Shown one piece after another: positions 9,132 through 18,336 of a stretch of DNA of 64,000 nt. Source of the stretch: Phyllobacterium lublinensis (lineage in GTDB: Bacteria; Pseudomonadota; Alphaproteobacteria; Rhizobiales; Rhizobiaceae); NCBI RefSeq assembly GCF_020164435.1, contig NZ_JAIUDQ010000011.1, positions 1-64,000 on the forward strand, written 5' to 3'. Below the pieces are notes generated by a model. It did not search any database and was not told the origin of the DNA. It was given only the letters and a program-made list of their open reading frames with translations. The position numbers and the translations under genes were made by a program. How positions within the stretch are numbered: position 1 is the first letter of the stretch; every line of letters begins with the position of its first letter.

Positions 9132-10442
9132 TCACACACGACCCTCTCCTCTCAGCGCCTTGATGACCGGAATTACCGAGTACTGGCCAATCTCGGCCCG
9201 GTCGGTTAGCGCCCTCAGGTAACCGCCAGGCGAACGGATATCGTCAACCCGTTCAAGAATCGCTGCAATCGTGATCGAAGCCGTGATTTCGCCCATGGTC
9301 GAAAGCGCTTTTTCCCAAGCATCGGGGGATACGCCCAGCATTGATCGGACCAGACCGGCAGTCTGCGCAAGATCGCGCCAATCCTCGATCCCGTCCCGGG
9401 CATAGTCCCTGATTTGCGGGCACGCGCTCAGGACGGCCTCAAGTGCCATGGGCGCGGGCCTATCGTGGCCCGGCCAAACAGGATGGCCACCGTCCGCGCC
9501 GGATTTCCGGCTATAACGGGCATCCTCCAATCGCTTGCGCATCCTTGTCATTACTACTTTGCTACCGGGCTGCATGTCCCCACCTGCTTGCGCTGCCGGT
9601 TGCTTCTGGCCTTTTTCTTGGGCCCTTTCAAACGAGGGGTCTGGATTTGAATTCTGAATATGGTGCTCGAAATTGGAGTCATTGGCGCTCATTTCTTCGT
9701 TGGACAAAGTAGCCAAATAGGCTTGTTCCACCTTGACCCTGAGATAAGCTAACCCGTCACAACGCTGCTGTAGTACCGACAAGGGCAGGTGGCGGCTCAC
9801 GCGACCCGAAAGCGCCGCCAGATCGTCGGCGTAAGCATCCCAATCGCCGGGCCGACCTTCGCTCAAACCCGCATCAACCGTTTTGGCGATATCACGCAGG
9901 TGTATGGTAATCTCACTGCGTACCCGCTGGATGGCCCGTGCCAGATCACGGGCTTCAACCGCGTGTGCTTCAATCTCGTCGGCCCTCAACGCCAGTGGCG
10001 ACAGATCAAATCCGAAAGCGAACTCGATTTCGCCGGTCTCGCCGCGGCGCGCATAGCGCTTGCCGTTGGGACTGTCGCGGCGAATGATCAATCCGGTCTC
10101 GACAAGCGCCGCCAGGTGACGACGGATGGTCGCTGGCGACATGCCGCGTGTCCGCATCGAAAGTTCCGCATTGGACGGAAATACAATCAGTGGGGTTGCG
10201 CCGTTGAGTTGGGTTTCCGGGTAGAAGCTCAATAACGCTTCCAGAACCGCGATTGTGCGGTCAGAAAGGAAAAATGCGGCACGCGCCTCCGTCAGGGAGC
10301 GCAACAACGCCCACTTCTCTGGATGCTTGCCGGCACTATTCGCAAGCTTTTCGCGGGCTCGCGCCGTCTTTTCTTGCACCGCAAACATGGCGTGCGAAAG
10401 CGATCGCCCGCCAAACGGCGTCGTTGCAAAACGATCAGTCAT
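9132..10442 (-). CDS. repC: Replication initiator RepC
   Basis: 436 residues with the RepC N-terminus (FGGRSLSHAMFAVQEKT), a winged-helix region around TRGMSPATIRRHLAALVETG and the conserved C-terminal part. RepC initiates replication of repABC replicons and binds an origin inside its own gene. ATG 10442 has GAGGAAG eight bases upstream. It is the third gene of repABC; its expression is normally limited by the antisense RNA encoded in the repB-repC gap. It is convergent with the PLP enzyme, whose stop is 40 bases away, and I see no terminator there. Confidence 0.97.
   Translation of the reverse strand: MTDRFATTPFGGRSLSHAMFAVQEKTARAREKLANSAGKHPEKWALLRSLTEARAAFFLSDRTIAVLEALLSFYPETQLNGATPLIVFPSNAELSMRTRGMSPATIRRHLAALVETGLIIRRDSPNGKRYARRGETGEIEFAFGFDLSPLALRADEIEAHAVEARDLARAIQRVRSEITIHLRDIAKTVDAGLSEGRPGDWDAYADDLAALSGRVSRHLPLSVLQQRCDGLAYLRVKVEQAYLATLSNEEMSANDSNFEHHIQNSNPDPSFERAQEKGQKQPAAQAGGDMQPGSKVVMTRMRKRLEDARYSRKSGADGGHPVWPGHDRPAPMALEAVLSACPQIRDYARDGIEDWRDLAQTAGLVRSMLGVSPDAWEKALSTMGEITASITIAAILERVDDIRSPGGYLRALTDRAEIGQYSVIPVIKALRGEGRV
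9640..9740. other. Candidate oriV inside repC
   Basis: This stretch of repC is visibly richer in A and T than the rest of the gene and encodes the low-complexity SANDSNFEHHIQNSNP segment. In characterised repABC plasmids the origin lies in an AT-rich internal part of repC. The assignment rests on position and composition only. Confidence 0.4.
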
Positions 10443-10533
10443 AGTTCACTTCCTCAAATTGAGGCAAGCAAAAGCTGTTGCCGGAACGCGTCCGACTCTT
10501 GACAAGTCTGGGCGGAAGTGATTCTCTCGAATT

Positions 10534-10583
10534 GCTACATTGAAGAGGGCTTCCGGGGCGGTGACGTTCTGGGGGCCTTTTTT
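10534..10583 (+). ncRNA. Antisense ctRNA of the repABC cassette
   Basis: Every repABC cassette carries a short counter-transcribed RNA between repB and repC, on the strand opposite to rep. Here the plus strand has a TTGACA -35 box at 10499-10504, a poor -10 match around 10522-10527, and an intrinsic-terminator-like stem GGCTTCC (10548-10554) / GGGGGCC (10571-10577, using G-U pairs) followed by T6 (10578-10583). The predicted RNA is about 50 nt. The 5' end is estimated from the -35 box. Confidence 0.6.
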
Positions 10584-10647
10584 CTTGCCGTTTTTCCTTT
10601 TCTCTTCTCTTTGGATCTAACGCTCACACTTACTCAGAAACGGGGTG

Positions 10648-11727
10648 TCAGTTCTGCTTCTGCTTCTGGAATCGATCCAGCAGCAGATCGAGCTCAGACG
10701 CCACAAACTCGGCAAACCCGCTCGGTGCACGCTCATTGAAGGTAAGGACGTGTCTCCCCTTGTCCGTATCCAGCCGGGCAATTGCGTCGGCATGCCTGTC
10801 ATTCTTCGGCGGCATGGTGGCTTTCAAAACTGCTTCTGCCGATGATGTCGGTGGGTTCGCCAGTTGCAACAGACGTTCAAAAATGCGGTTGAACCGAGAA
10901 TTACTGTCAGCACTCTTGAACCCGTCAAGTTCGATCTCCCCTGAAGCAGCTAGCCGTGCGCTCTCCGTCTTGAGCAGTTCCGCCAGCCTGACCCAGCGTG
11001 GACGGCCGATTTTTGGTGCCGGGCCAATGGCCCTTACGATCGGCGCCGGGACCGCGGCGGCTACTTGGAGGAACCGCGACATTTCCGCTTTGTCGAGCGA
11101 CAATGCATCCTGGATGAGACCTCTTTCGAAACCACGCTGAACAAGGTTACTTGCAAAGAAAGCACGCTCGATAAATGAAAGGTCACGCCGCTCGGTGTTT
11201 TCCTTGCCCTGCGCCAGCACCAACTGCATGTCGTTCAGATCGCGAATTATCGCCTGTACGGGTTTACCTACTCGGGCGGCGGCGCGCAGCCTGCGATGCC
11301 CGTAGGCCGTCTGATAGAAACCTTGCTTTTCCGGATGCGGCCGGACGAGGATTGGCACCTGTTGCCCGTTCAGCCGGATGCTTTCCACCAGTTCCTCGAA
11401 ACTCTCGTCAAAGCCGGCTTCGTAGCTGAGCCTGTCTTCGACGAACGAACTTTCGACAAGGGATGGATCGAGCTCTGCAACCCGCTCGGAGCCTTCGAAA
11501 CTTTCCTTCAGCCGTCGCGCATCCTCGATTTCTCGGGATATGCCACCAAGCGACAGCCCCATGGCCTTGACCGCACCTGAAGCTGCCCTCGGTTTCAACG
11601 GCTCGATCGTAGCGCCGTGATGGGACGGTGCTGCAGGCTCCACCGGCTTTGGTTCGGATGTTGGTGTGGTCTCCACCGTTCCGAATAAAGCCCTTAATTG
11701 GTCCCTGCGGTTCTTGTCTGCCATCAC
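10648..11727 (-). CDS. repB: Partitioning protein RepB (ParB-like)
   Basis: 359 residues. Contains the RepB/ParB core with NGQQVPILVRPHP and AYGHRRLRAA near residues 135-155 and an HTH further on (LIQDALSLDKAEMSRFLQ). It binds parS centromere sites and works with RepA in segregation. GTG 11727 (or ATG 11724) overlaps the repA stop, so repA and repB are translationally coupled. I did not find a convincing GTT-N4-GC-N4-AAC parS site in the cassette. Confidence 0.97.
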   Translation of the reverse strand: MMADKNRRDQLRALFGTVETTPTSEPKPVEPAAPSHHGATIEPLKPRAASGAVKAMGLSLGGISREIEDARRLKESFEGSERVAELDPSLVESSFVEDRLSYEAGFDESFEELVESIRLNGQQVPILVRPHPEKQGFYQTAYGHRRLRAAARVGKPVQAIIRDLNDMQLVLAQGKENTERRDLSFIERAFFASNLVQRGFERGLIQDALSLDKAEMSRFLQVAAAVPAPIVRAIGPAPKIGRPRWVRLAELLKTESARLAASGEIELDGFKSADSNSRFNRIFERLLQLANPPTSSAEAVLKATMPPKNDRHADAIARLDTDKGRHVLTFNERAPSGFAEFVASELDLLLDRFQKQKQN

Positions 11728-13016
11728 GACACCCTCGCAGACCTGTTCCAGGCCTTGAAAATGAGGCTCTCGATCTCGGAATTGACTGAACTCAGCGATT
11801 CAATCGCCCGGTCATAGGTGGCACGGGTAAAACTGTCGCGGGAAACCTCGTAGAGGGTTTGCTTGGTCAAGCCCGCATCCGAGAAAGCCGTCGACTTGAC
11901 GACCGACGAGGTGAGAACCCGATCGCCGAACAGCGAACGCAGGAATCCGGCAATTTGCTGCTGAGGCGCATCGTTGGGTTCAAACCGGGTTATCAAATAG
12001 CGCATGAAGTCGAAATTGAGCTCACCGCCCGCTTCCCGTACCACTGCCAGCAGGTCTGCCGTCATGAACAGGAACTGGCTCATGGACGCGACATCGAGCA
12101 TTTGCGGATGCACAGTCACCAGAACTGAGGTTGCTGCGCACAGTGCCGATAACGTGAGGAACCCCAGCTGCGGCGGACAATCGATGACGACTACGTCATA
12201 GTCATCCGCTACCGTATCCAACGCTGCCTGAACGCGTGCGAAGAACAATTGCTGCTCGACGCTTGGCTGTGTGCCGTGCTGGCGATCGGCCAGCATTTGC
12301 GGCGTCGTATGCTCGAACTCCTGGAGTTCCAGATTACCCGGAATGAGATCCAGGCCATCGAAATAGGTTTTGCAGATGATATCGCGCAGCGGACGGCGCT
12401 CGCCATCGTAACGGATCGCGCCATAAAGGGTGTCATTTCCCGTCAGGTCCAGTTCCGGCTGATAACCGAACAGAGCCGACATTGACGCCTGTGGATCAAG
12501 ATCGACTGCAAGAACCCGAAAACCTGCCATTGCAAGATGCTGCGACAGGTGCGCGCTTGTCGTCGTCTTGCCCGATCCACCCTTGAAATTGGTGACCGCA
12601 ATGACCTGCATGTGCTCGTTGGCGGCGGGATTGCGATGTGGCAGGTAAGTCTTCGCCTTTGCGCCGCCAGCTTCTGCCAGATGCCGACGCAGGGCATTGA
12701 TCTCAGCCAGTGTATAGAGCCGGCGTCCCCCGCTTCCGGTTTCCGGTTGAGGGCCTTCACCGGCAATTGAAAGCTGGCGCAAGTAGCCATCGGAAACCCC
12801 GATCAGTTTCGCCGCCTCGCCGCTGGTAAATTTTCGAAGGGTCTTCTGCGCCGTCGGGGGAAAAAGACGGTTTCGCATTGCCTGCAATTGCGCCGAAAGC
12901 ATCTCCGCATCCGCAGCTATTGCCCGGTCAGCCGATATGGCGGCAGACAACGATGGAGCGCCCGGCAAATGCGCATCCTCCTGTTGACTTGTCTGCGCCG
13001 CATTCATCATGGTCAC
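11724..13016 (-). CDS. repA: Partitioning ATPase RepA (ParA-like)
   Basis: 430 residues. A MerR-like DNA-binding region (EAAKLIGVSDGYLRQLS, about 67-83) precedes the deviant Walker A KGGSGKTT (145-152) of the ParA/MinD class; VIDCPPQLG is the downstream ATPase motif. RepA drives plasmid segregation and represses the repABC promoter. GTG 13016 has AGGA seven bases upstream; ATG 13010 is the alternative. First gene of the minus-strand repABC operon. Confidence 0.97.
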   Translation of the reverse strand: MTMMNAAQTSQQEDAHLPGAPSLSAAISADRAIAADAEMLSAQLQAMRNRLFPPTAQKTLRKFTSGEAAKLIGVSDGYLRQLSIAGEGPQPETGSGGRRLYTLAEINALRRHLAEAGGAKAKTYLPHRNPAANEHMQVIAVTNFKGGSGKTTTSAHLSQHLAMAGFRVLAVDLDPQASMSALFGYQPELDLTGNDTLYGAIRYDGERRPLRDIICKTYFDGLDLIPGNLELQEFEHTTPQMLADRQHGTQPSVEQQLFFARVQAALDTVADDYDVVVIDCPPQLGFLTLSALCAATSVLVTVHPQMLDVASMSQFLFMTADLLAVVREAGGELNFDFMRYLITRFEPNDAPQQQIAGFLRSLFGDRVLTSSVVKSTAFSDAGLTKQTLYEVSRDSFTRATYDRAIESLSSVNSEIESLIFKAWNRSARVS

Positions 13017-13357
13017 GTGTTGATCCTAAGCAATTTCGCCAGCGCCTGGAACCATGCGCCGATTCGTCAGAAAGACCAAAAGGGGTAACGCTGGACCACA
13101 ATTTAACGCTGCTTTGCAGTACTTACACCGCAGCTTTTGTGTAACGCTTAAATCACTCAATACCCCTGAAAGCCGTAACCAACCTGCGGAAAGAACCGAG
13201 TCGCGTCAAGAACTTTATAGTTAACGGAAATTAACCGGTAATCCGGCCCAATGTGACGTTGCGCACAACAGATTCGGCCACCCGCTGTCACTGGTCAAAT
13301 CAAAGACGCAACAGCGAAAGGCCGATGCATATCGCATCGGCCTTTCGCTGTTGCGTG
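13017..13357. promoter_or_regulatory. repA upstream control region
   Basis: The 341-base gap before repA holds three direct TAACGCT copies (13086-13092, 13104-13110, 13142-13148), a CTGC-TTT-GCAG palindrome at 13109-13119, and an AT-rich GTTAA-N6-TTAAC palindrome with a TATAAA box close by on the minus strand, near 13205-13225. These are candidate RepA operators or promoter parts. The distal end is the TRAP-operon hairpin at 13306-13356. No gene is evident. Confidence 0.5.
13306..13356. terminator. Strong hairpin terminator after dctM
   Basis: Two perfectly complementary 23-base arms (13306-13328 and 13334-13356) with a five-base loop start two bases after the dctM stop. The arms contain GCGAAAGGCC/GGCCTTTCGC, a common form of rhizobial terminator. 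It should insulate the TRAP operon from the repABC control region. There is no long U-run. Confidence 0.85.
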
Positions 13358-14800
13358 TCACTTAAATGAAGGCGGTTGCCCGAGATCGAATGACGGTGGG
13401 CTTCCAAGACTGTTCCCCGGCGCGTCCGGCAGATTGAGCTTGATGTCCTGCATGTCGATAACAGCTGCCGGCTCCAGGAAGTATGTTACCATTCCGGGGA
13501 AGGCGATCAACAATCCCACCAGAATCAACTGCAATACCAGCCAGGGAATGGCTCCCATATAGATATCGCTGGTCTTGATCGACTTTGGCGCTATGCCCCT
13601 CAGGTAAAAGAGCGCGAAGCCAAAGGGCGGATGCATGAAGCTCGTCTGCATGTTGGCGCAGATCATCACGCCGAACCAGATGAGATCGATGCCGAGTGCG
13701 CTGGCAGCCGGCGCAAGCAGCGGAATAACGATGAAGGCGATCTCAAAGAAATCCAGGAAGAAAGCGAGTACGAAAATAAAGATATTGACGAAGATCAGGA
13801 AGCCGACGACACCACCCGGAAGCGAAGTCAGCATCGTCTCGATCCAATGGCCGCCGCCAACGCCTTGAAACACCAGACTGAAGACGCGCGCGCCGAGCAG
13901 GATGAAGATCACCATCGCAGTCAGTCGCATGGTGATGTCCATCGCCTGATAAACGAGCTTCCACGTGAGGCGCCGATTCAGCCACGCAATGAACATCGCG
14001 CCGACGACGCCCATCGCTCCCGCTTCCGTCGGTGTTGCAAGCCCCATGAAAATGGTGCCAAGCACGATGAAAATAAGCGCGAGAGACGGGATCATGCCGC
14101 GTGCACAGCGCGCCAAAAGAGGCCAGCCACGCAAAGTACGTGCTTCAGGCGGCAGTGCAGGAACGTGGTCGGGCCTGATGATGCTGAGAATGAACACCCA
14201 GCCGGCAAACAAGAGGACCTGAACGATACTTGCGCCTGTCGCACCGATATACATGTCGCCCGGCGACTTGCCGAGCTGGTCGGCAAGCACGATCAGCACC
14301 AACGACGGAGGAATGAGCTGTGTGATCGTGCCGGAGGCCGCGATGACGCCGGTGGCATGACGAATATTATAGCCGTATCTTGCCATGACGGGCAAAGAGA
14401 TGAGGCCCATGGCGATCACAGAGGCAGCAACGGTTCCGGTGATCGCTCCCAGAATGGCGCCAACCAAAATTACCGCATAGGAAAGGCCGCCGCGAACCCC
14501 ACCAAATAGCTGCCCGAACCCGTCAAGCAAGTCCTCAGCAAGTCCGCACCGCTCGAGAATGACACCCATGAAGGTAAAGAACGGAATCGCCAGCAGCAAC
14601 TCGTTCGAAAGCACCGAAAACATCTGATAGGTGAGATTGCCAAGGAAATCGGGGCCGATCACACCCATCTCGATGCCGATGAAGCCGAAGAAAAGTCCAA
14701 CAGCTGCCAGGGAAAATGCCGCCGGATAGCCGATCACCATAAAGGCGATCAGCCCGAAGAACATGAACAGAGCAAGATTATCGGCGAAAAAAGTCATCAT
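13358..14800 (-). CDS. dctM: TRAP transporter large permease (DctM)
   Basis: 480 residues, about twelve or more hydrophobic segments (FFGLIAFMVIGYPAAF, AVILVGAILGAITGTVAA and others) and an extended C-terminal tail rich in Pro and Ser. It is the ion-coupled channel subunit of a TRAP importer for organic acids, in the subtype often called mannitol/chloroaromatic. ATG 14800 overlaps the dctQ stop. No DctP binding protein gene is adjacent, which is unusual. The start is unambiguous to within one Met codon (14800 or 14797). Confidence 0.95.
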   Translation of the reverse strand: MMTFFADNLALFMFFGLIAFMVIGYPAAFSLAAVGLFFGFIGIEMGVIGPDFLGNLTYQMFSVLSNELLLAIPFFTFMGVILERCGLAEDLLDGFGQLFGGVRGGLSYAVILVGAILGAITGTVAASVIAMGLISLPVMARYGYNIRHATGVIAASGTITQLIPPSLVLIVLADQLGKSPGDMYIGATGASIVQVLLFAGWVFILSIIRPDHVPALPPEARTLRGWPLLARCARGMIPSLALIFIVLGTIFMGLATPTEAGAMGVVGAMFIAWLNRRLTWKLVYQAMDITMRLTAMVIFILLGARVFSLVFQGVGGGHWIETMLTSLPGGVVGFLIFVNIFIFVLAFFLDFFEIAFIVIPLLAPAASALGIDLIWFGVMICANMQTSFMHPPFGFALFYLRGIAPKSIKTSDIYMGAIPWLVLQLILVGLLIAFPGMVTYFLEPAAVIDMQDIKLNLPDAPGNSLGSPPSFDLGQPPSFK

Positions 14801-15405
14801 TGAACAGGTTTCTCGTAGGCAAATTCACGAACATAATCAGTGGTAAGGGCGAGATAGCATTTGATGAGTTCTGAAATGCCCTGAAGCCCGACGAGCGCAA
14901 ACCCGACCGGAAGGCTTAGCTTGACTGGCCATAGCGGGAGGCCACCGGAGTTGGATGATCCTTCGTTGGTAACCCATGACAGGACAAACCACGGCCAGGT
15001 AAAATAGATCATCAGGCAACATATCGGCAGGAGGAAGAACAATCCGCCAAACAGATCGATCCAGGTCCGCGTTCTTTCACTGACCGAACCATAGACCAGA
15101 TCGACGCGCACGTGCTCATTCAGCTTGAAGGTCCATGCGCCCCCAAGCATCACCATGCCGGCGAAAAGATACCACTGCAATTCGGAAAGGGAATTGGAGT
15201 TTCGTCCGTATACAGCGAGGATACCGCTAAACAGGCCACCGGCACCGAGGTTTTGGTCGAGCCAGATGATGCCACCGAGGCTGTAGCGCAAAATGGCATT
15301 GAAGGCGCAGACGAGGGATGCAAACAGCACGAAATAGATCGCGATAATGCCGATACGGCGATTGAATTCGTCAATCCATCCCGTGACCATAAGCCACTTT
15401 GCCAT
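14797..15405 (-). CDS. dctQ: TRAP transporter small permease (DctQ)
   Basis: 202 residues with four hydrophobic segments (IAIYFVLFASLVCAFNAIL; FAGMVMLGGAWTFK; GGLFFLLPICCLMIYFTW; a last one near SLPVGFALVGLQGI). It assembles with DctM in the inner membrane. ATG 15405 has GGAGGGG seven bases upstream. It is the first gene of the two-gene operon. The 329-base upstream gap has no binding-protein gene. Confidence 0.93.
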   Translation of the reverse strand: MAKWLMVTGWIDEFNRRIGIIAIYFVLFASLVCAFNAILRYSLGGIIWLDQNLGAGGLFSGILAVYGRNSNSLSELQWYLFAGMVMLGGAWTFKLNEHVRVDLVYGSVSERTRTWIDLFGGLFFLLPICCLMIYFTWPWFVLSWVTNEGSSNSGGLPLWPVKLSLPVGFALVGLQGISELIKCYLALTTDYVREFAYEKPVQ

Positions 15406-15734
15406 CGGGGACCCCTCCCATGTTCTTCAAACAGCCAAAAACAGCTTCCACTTTTGAGATTAAGCTATCTGGCGAGTTTGACAGAGGTAGCCCAAGGATT
15501 CGAACGTTGCAATGCGCACTCCTGACTTAATTGTGGTTTCTGAAGAAGCCGTCCGGAGGCGCCAAACGGGTATCAGGTGACTTCCAAAGCTGGAGGCCTC
15601 GTTCCGTAGTGTTTTCTGTCCCGACCTTTTGATATCATCCGCCGGCGCTCGGTATTGAGGCTTCGACTTTCTTAAGTTTGAGCCAAGACATGCCGTAAGA
15701 GCGGGAAACATCAACCGAACAAGCGAGTAGCCTC
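15406..15734. other. Intergenic region, no gene seen
   Basis: Divergent gap between dctQ and the alpha/beta hydrolase. Open frames here are short and lack family features; there is no remnant of a TRAP binding protein that I can recognise and no clear operator. It must hold the promoters for both flanking genes. Confidence 0.5.
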
Positions 15735-16565
15735 ATGACCACCATTACCACAAAGGACGGCACGCAGATCTTCTACAAGGATTGGGGGCCGCGCGACGCC
15801 CAGGCAATCGTTTTCCATCACGGGTGGCCGTTAAGCGCCGATGATTGGGATGCGCAGATGATGTTCTTTCTCGACCAGGGTTATCGGGTCATCGCTCACG
15901 ACCGGCGCGGGCACGGGAGGTCTTCGCAGACCTGGGAAGGCAACGAAATGGATACGTATGCGGCGGACGTCGCCGCGCTGACCGACGCGCTCGACCTGAA
16001 GGGGGCCATTCATGTCGGCCATTCCACAGGCGGCGGCGAGGTTGCCCACTATGTGGCACGCGCCAGACCCGGCCGGGTATCCAAGGCTGTCCTTATTGGC
16101 GCCGTACCACCTGTGATGGTCAAATCGGAGAAGAATCCTGGCGGCCTGCCAATCGAGGTCTTTGATGGATTTCGCGCGGCACTCGTCGCCAATCGGGCAC
16201 AGTTCTATTTGGACGTTCCTGCCGGCCCTTTCTACGGATTCAACCGGCCGGGTTCGAAGGCAAGCCAAGGCGTTATCGAGAATTGGTGGCGGCAAGGCAT
16301 GATGGGCGCAGCCAAAGCGCATTACGATTGTATCAAGGCATTCTCCGAGACCGACTTCACCGACGATCTCAAGGCCATCACGGTTCCGACATTCGTGATG
16401 CATGGCGACGATGATCAGATCGTTCCGTATGCCGATTCTGCGCCCCTTTCAGTGAAGCTGCTGAAACAGGGCACTTTGAAGACCTACAAAGGCCTGCCAC
16501 ATGGCATGTGCACGACCCACCCCGAAATAATCAATCCTGATCTGCTCGCCTTCATTCGGTCGTGA
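15735..16565 (+). CDS. Alpha/beta hydrolase, non-haem chloroperoxidase type
   Basis: 276 residues. The HGWPL oxyanion segment, the nucleophile elbow GHSTGGGE (Ser near 98), the acid in HGDDDQIVP and the catalytic His in LPHGMCTTH match the cofactor-free haloperoxidase/esterase family. Physiologically these are esterases or perhydrolases; halogenation is a side activity. Cytoplasmic, apparently monocistronic, and ended by a shared terminator at 16634-16657. Confidence 0.93.
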   Translation: MTTITTKDGTQIFYKDWGPRDAQAIVFHHGWPLSADDWDAQMMFFLDQGYRVIAHDRRGHGRSSQTWEGNEMDTYAADVAALTDALDLKGAIHVGHSTGGGEVAHYVARARPGRVSKAVLIGAVPPVMVKSEKNPGGLPIEVFDGFRAALVANRAQFYLDVPAGPFYGFNRPGSKASQGVIENWWRQGMMGAAKAHYDCIKAFSETDFTDDLKAITVPTFVMHGDDDQIVPYADSAPLSVKLLKQGTLKTYKGLPHGMCTTHPEIINPDLLAFIRS

Positions 16566-16633
16566 ACCGAAGCACACCATTTGCAACTTTGGTGGTTAGG
16601 AGATCCTGCCTTTCAACAGATTGATCCACAATT

Positions 16634-16657
16634 CAGGTTCCCGGCGACGGGAACCTG
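16634..16657. terminator. Bidirectional hairpin terminator
   Basis: CAGGTTCCCG (16634-16643), loop GCGA and the exact complement (16648-16657) form a 10-bp GC-rich stem between two convergent genes, the hydrolase and the acyl-CoA ligase. Confidence 0.75.
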
Positions 16658-16718
16658 GTTGCCCTCTGGTGCCAAGCCGCAATAATTGACCGCAGTCGCG
16701 AGAGAACACGACGCCCCA

Positions 16719-18332
16719 TCAGCCGGGACTGTCAATCTCGTTGCGCTTGATCAATTCTTCACGGATCAGTTTCTTGGCGATTTTCCCATAGGCGGATTTC
16801 GGCATCTCCGGCCAGAAGACGAACCGCTTTGGTATCTTGTACCGCGCCATCTTGCCATCGAGCCACGCCATGACAGCCTCGGGTTGCAGATCGGTGTCCG
16901 GGCGAACGACACAAACCGCGAGGCCAACCTCGCCCCACACCGGATCCGGAATTCCGAGCACCGCAACCTCACTGATATCGGGGTGAGTCAGTATTTTTTC
17001 CTCGATTTCGAGCGGGTAGACGTTTGAGCCACCCGAAATATACATGTCCGATGATCGCCCTGTGATGAAGAGGAAGCCGGCCGCATCCATGTGGCCGAGG
17101 TCGCCGGTTCGAAACCAGCCATGGCGGAAGGCTTTGGCGTTTGCTTCCGGATTGTTGTAATAGCCCGCAAAAACCGCCGGACCGATAACGCAGATCTCGC
17201 CAGTGGTGCCGGGCGGCAGCTCATTGCCGGCATCATCCTGAATCGAAATCTGCATGCCGGTACGTGCATATCCGCAGGTGCCCACCCGCGCCTCGGGACC
17301 ATCATCCAGATGGTGTTCGGTCGGCGGCAGCACGGTGATGTTGCCCGTCACTTCGCCAAGACCAAAATACTGCACAATGACTGGTCCCAGCGTTTTCAGG
17401 ATACGGACCTGGTCGATTCTGTACATGGGCGCGCCAGCATAAATGACATAGCGGAGTGAGGAGCGATCGCGTCTGTCCAATCTTGGATGTTCGGTCAGCA
17501 TTTTAAGAATGGTCGGCACAGTAAACATGTTACTCACGTGCCATTTTTCGATCAGACGCCAGGCCTCCTCGATGTCGAATTTTTCCGTTGGCAGGAGAAT
17601 GGTCTTTGCCCCCCTTGCCACCTGTGTCAGTTGGTGGATGCCCGCCCCGTGTGACAGCGGGGCAACGACCAGTGACGCATCCAGATGTGTTGTACCCGGC
17701 ATGAGGTCGCAAAGATGGTTGGTGACAACGAACCCCATTTGTCCATGTGTCAGCACTGCTGCCTTCGGACGCCCTGTCGTCCCCGAGGTGAAAAAGAACC
17801 AGCAGGGATCGTCATGTTCCACCGCTGCCATTGTAACCGACCGGCCATTGAAGCGATCGATAACCGCATCATAGTCCTCGCCAAAGCCGGCTTTCCCTAT
17901 GGCTAGGACAAACCGCAGATCGGGGCTGGCCCGGCGGCAGGCCTGTGCGTGATCCGGGAACTGATGCCCGCAGATCATGCCCTTTGCGCCGCTCGCCTCT
18001 GCCAGGTAAGCAACTTCGTCGGCAGTCTGGCGAAAATTGGTCGGAACCCACACCGCGCCCAGTCGAAAGCAGGCCAACATGGACTCGAACATCTGGTTGC
18101 AGTTTTGCGATTGGACGAGAATACGGTCGCCCACGACAACGCCGAAATCCTCTTGCAGAGCAGCTGCCATCGCATTGACACGCCGCAGCATATCTGCCCA
18201 GGTCCATGTTTGCTCGCCCCACACCAAGGCCGTTTCGTCGGGAAAGCGGCGTGCCGATTGCACAAGAAAGCCGCAGAGATTCATCACCCGTTTCGACATT
18301 GGTTCAATGACAAGACGGTTCTTGTGCGTCAT
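16719..18332 (-). CDS. AMP-forming acyl-CoA ligase
   Basis: 537 residues from ATG 18332. The ATP loop FFTSGTTGRPKAAVLTHG, the WFRTGDLG motif and the C-terminal catalytic lysine region AYGKIAKKL define the ANL superfamily. It activates a carboxylic acid to an acyl-AMP and then an acyl-CoA. ATG 18332 begins four bases after the IclR stop and has GGTGAGG upstream; a longer GTG form at 18380 would overlap the IclR gene. Substrate not evident: CaiC-like, medium-chain or aromatic acids are all possible. Co-transcribed with its probable regulator. Confidence 0.92.
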   Translation of the reverse strand: MTHKNRLVIEPMSKRVMNLCGFLVQSARRFPDETALVWGEQTWTWADMLRRVNAMAAALQEDFGVVVGDRILVQSQNCNQMFESMLACFRLGAVWVPTNFRQTADEVAYLAEASGAKGMICGHQFPDHAQACRRASPDLRFVLAIGKAGFGEDYDAVIDRFNGRSVTMAAVEHDDPCWFFFTSGTTGRPKAAVLTHGQMGFVVTNHLCDLMPGTTHLDASLVVAPLSHGAGIHQLTQVARGAKTILLPTEKFDIEEAWRLIEKWHVSNMFTVPTILKMLTEHPRLDRRDRSSLRYVIYAGAPMYRIDQVRILKTLGPVIVQYFGLGEVTGNITVLPPTEHHLDDGPEARVGTCGYARTGMQISIQDDAGNELPPGTTGEICVIGPAVFAGYYNNPEANAKAFRHGWFRTGDLGHMDAAGFLFITGRSSDMYISGGSNVYPLEIEEKILTHPDISEVAVLGIPDPVWGEVGLAVCVVRPDTDLQPEAVMAWLDGKMARYKIPKRFVFWPEMPKSAYGKIAKKLIREELIKRNEIDSPG

Positions 18333-18336
18333 AGCC

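Noticed and set aside
12743..12763. 21-bp imperfect palindrome inside repA
   Set aside because: Symmetric in most positions, but it lies in coding sequence and lacks the parS pattern; probably chance in GC-rich DNA.
9000..13400. parS centromere with the GTT-N4-GC-N4-AAC pattern
   Set aside because: Several GTT...AAC strings of the right length occur (for example GTTAACGGAAATTAAC) but none has the GC centre and symmetry together.
15460..15714. 84-codon minus-strand open frame upstream of dctQ
   Set aside because: No signal peptide, no binding-protein features and no ribosome site; not a DctP remnant.
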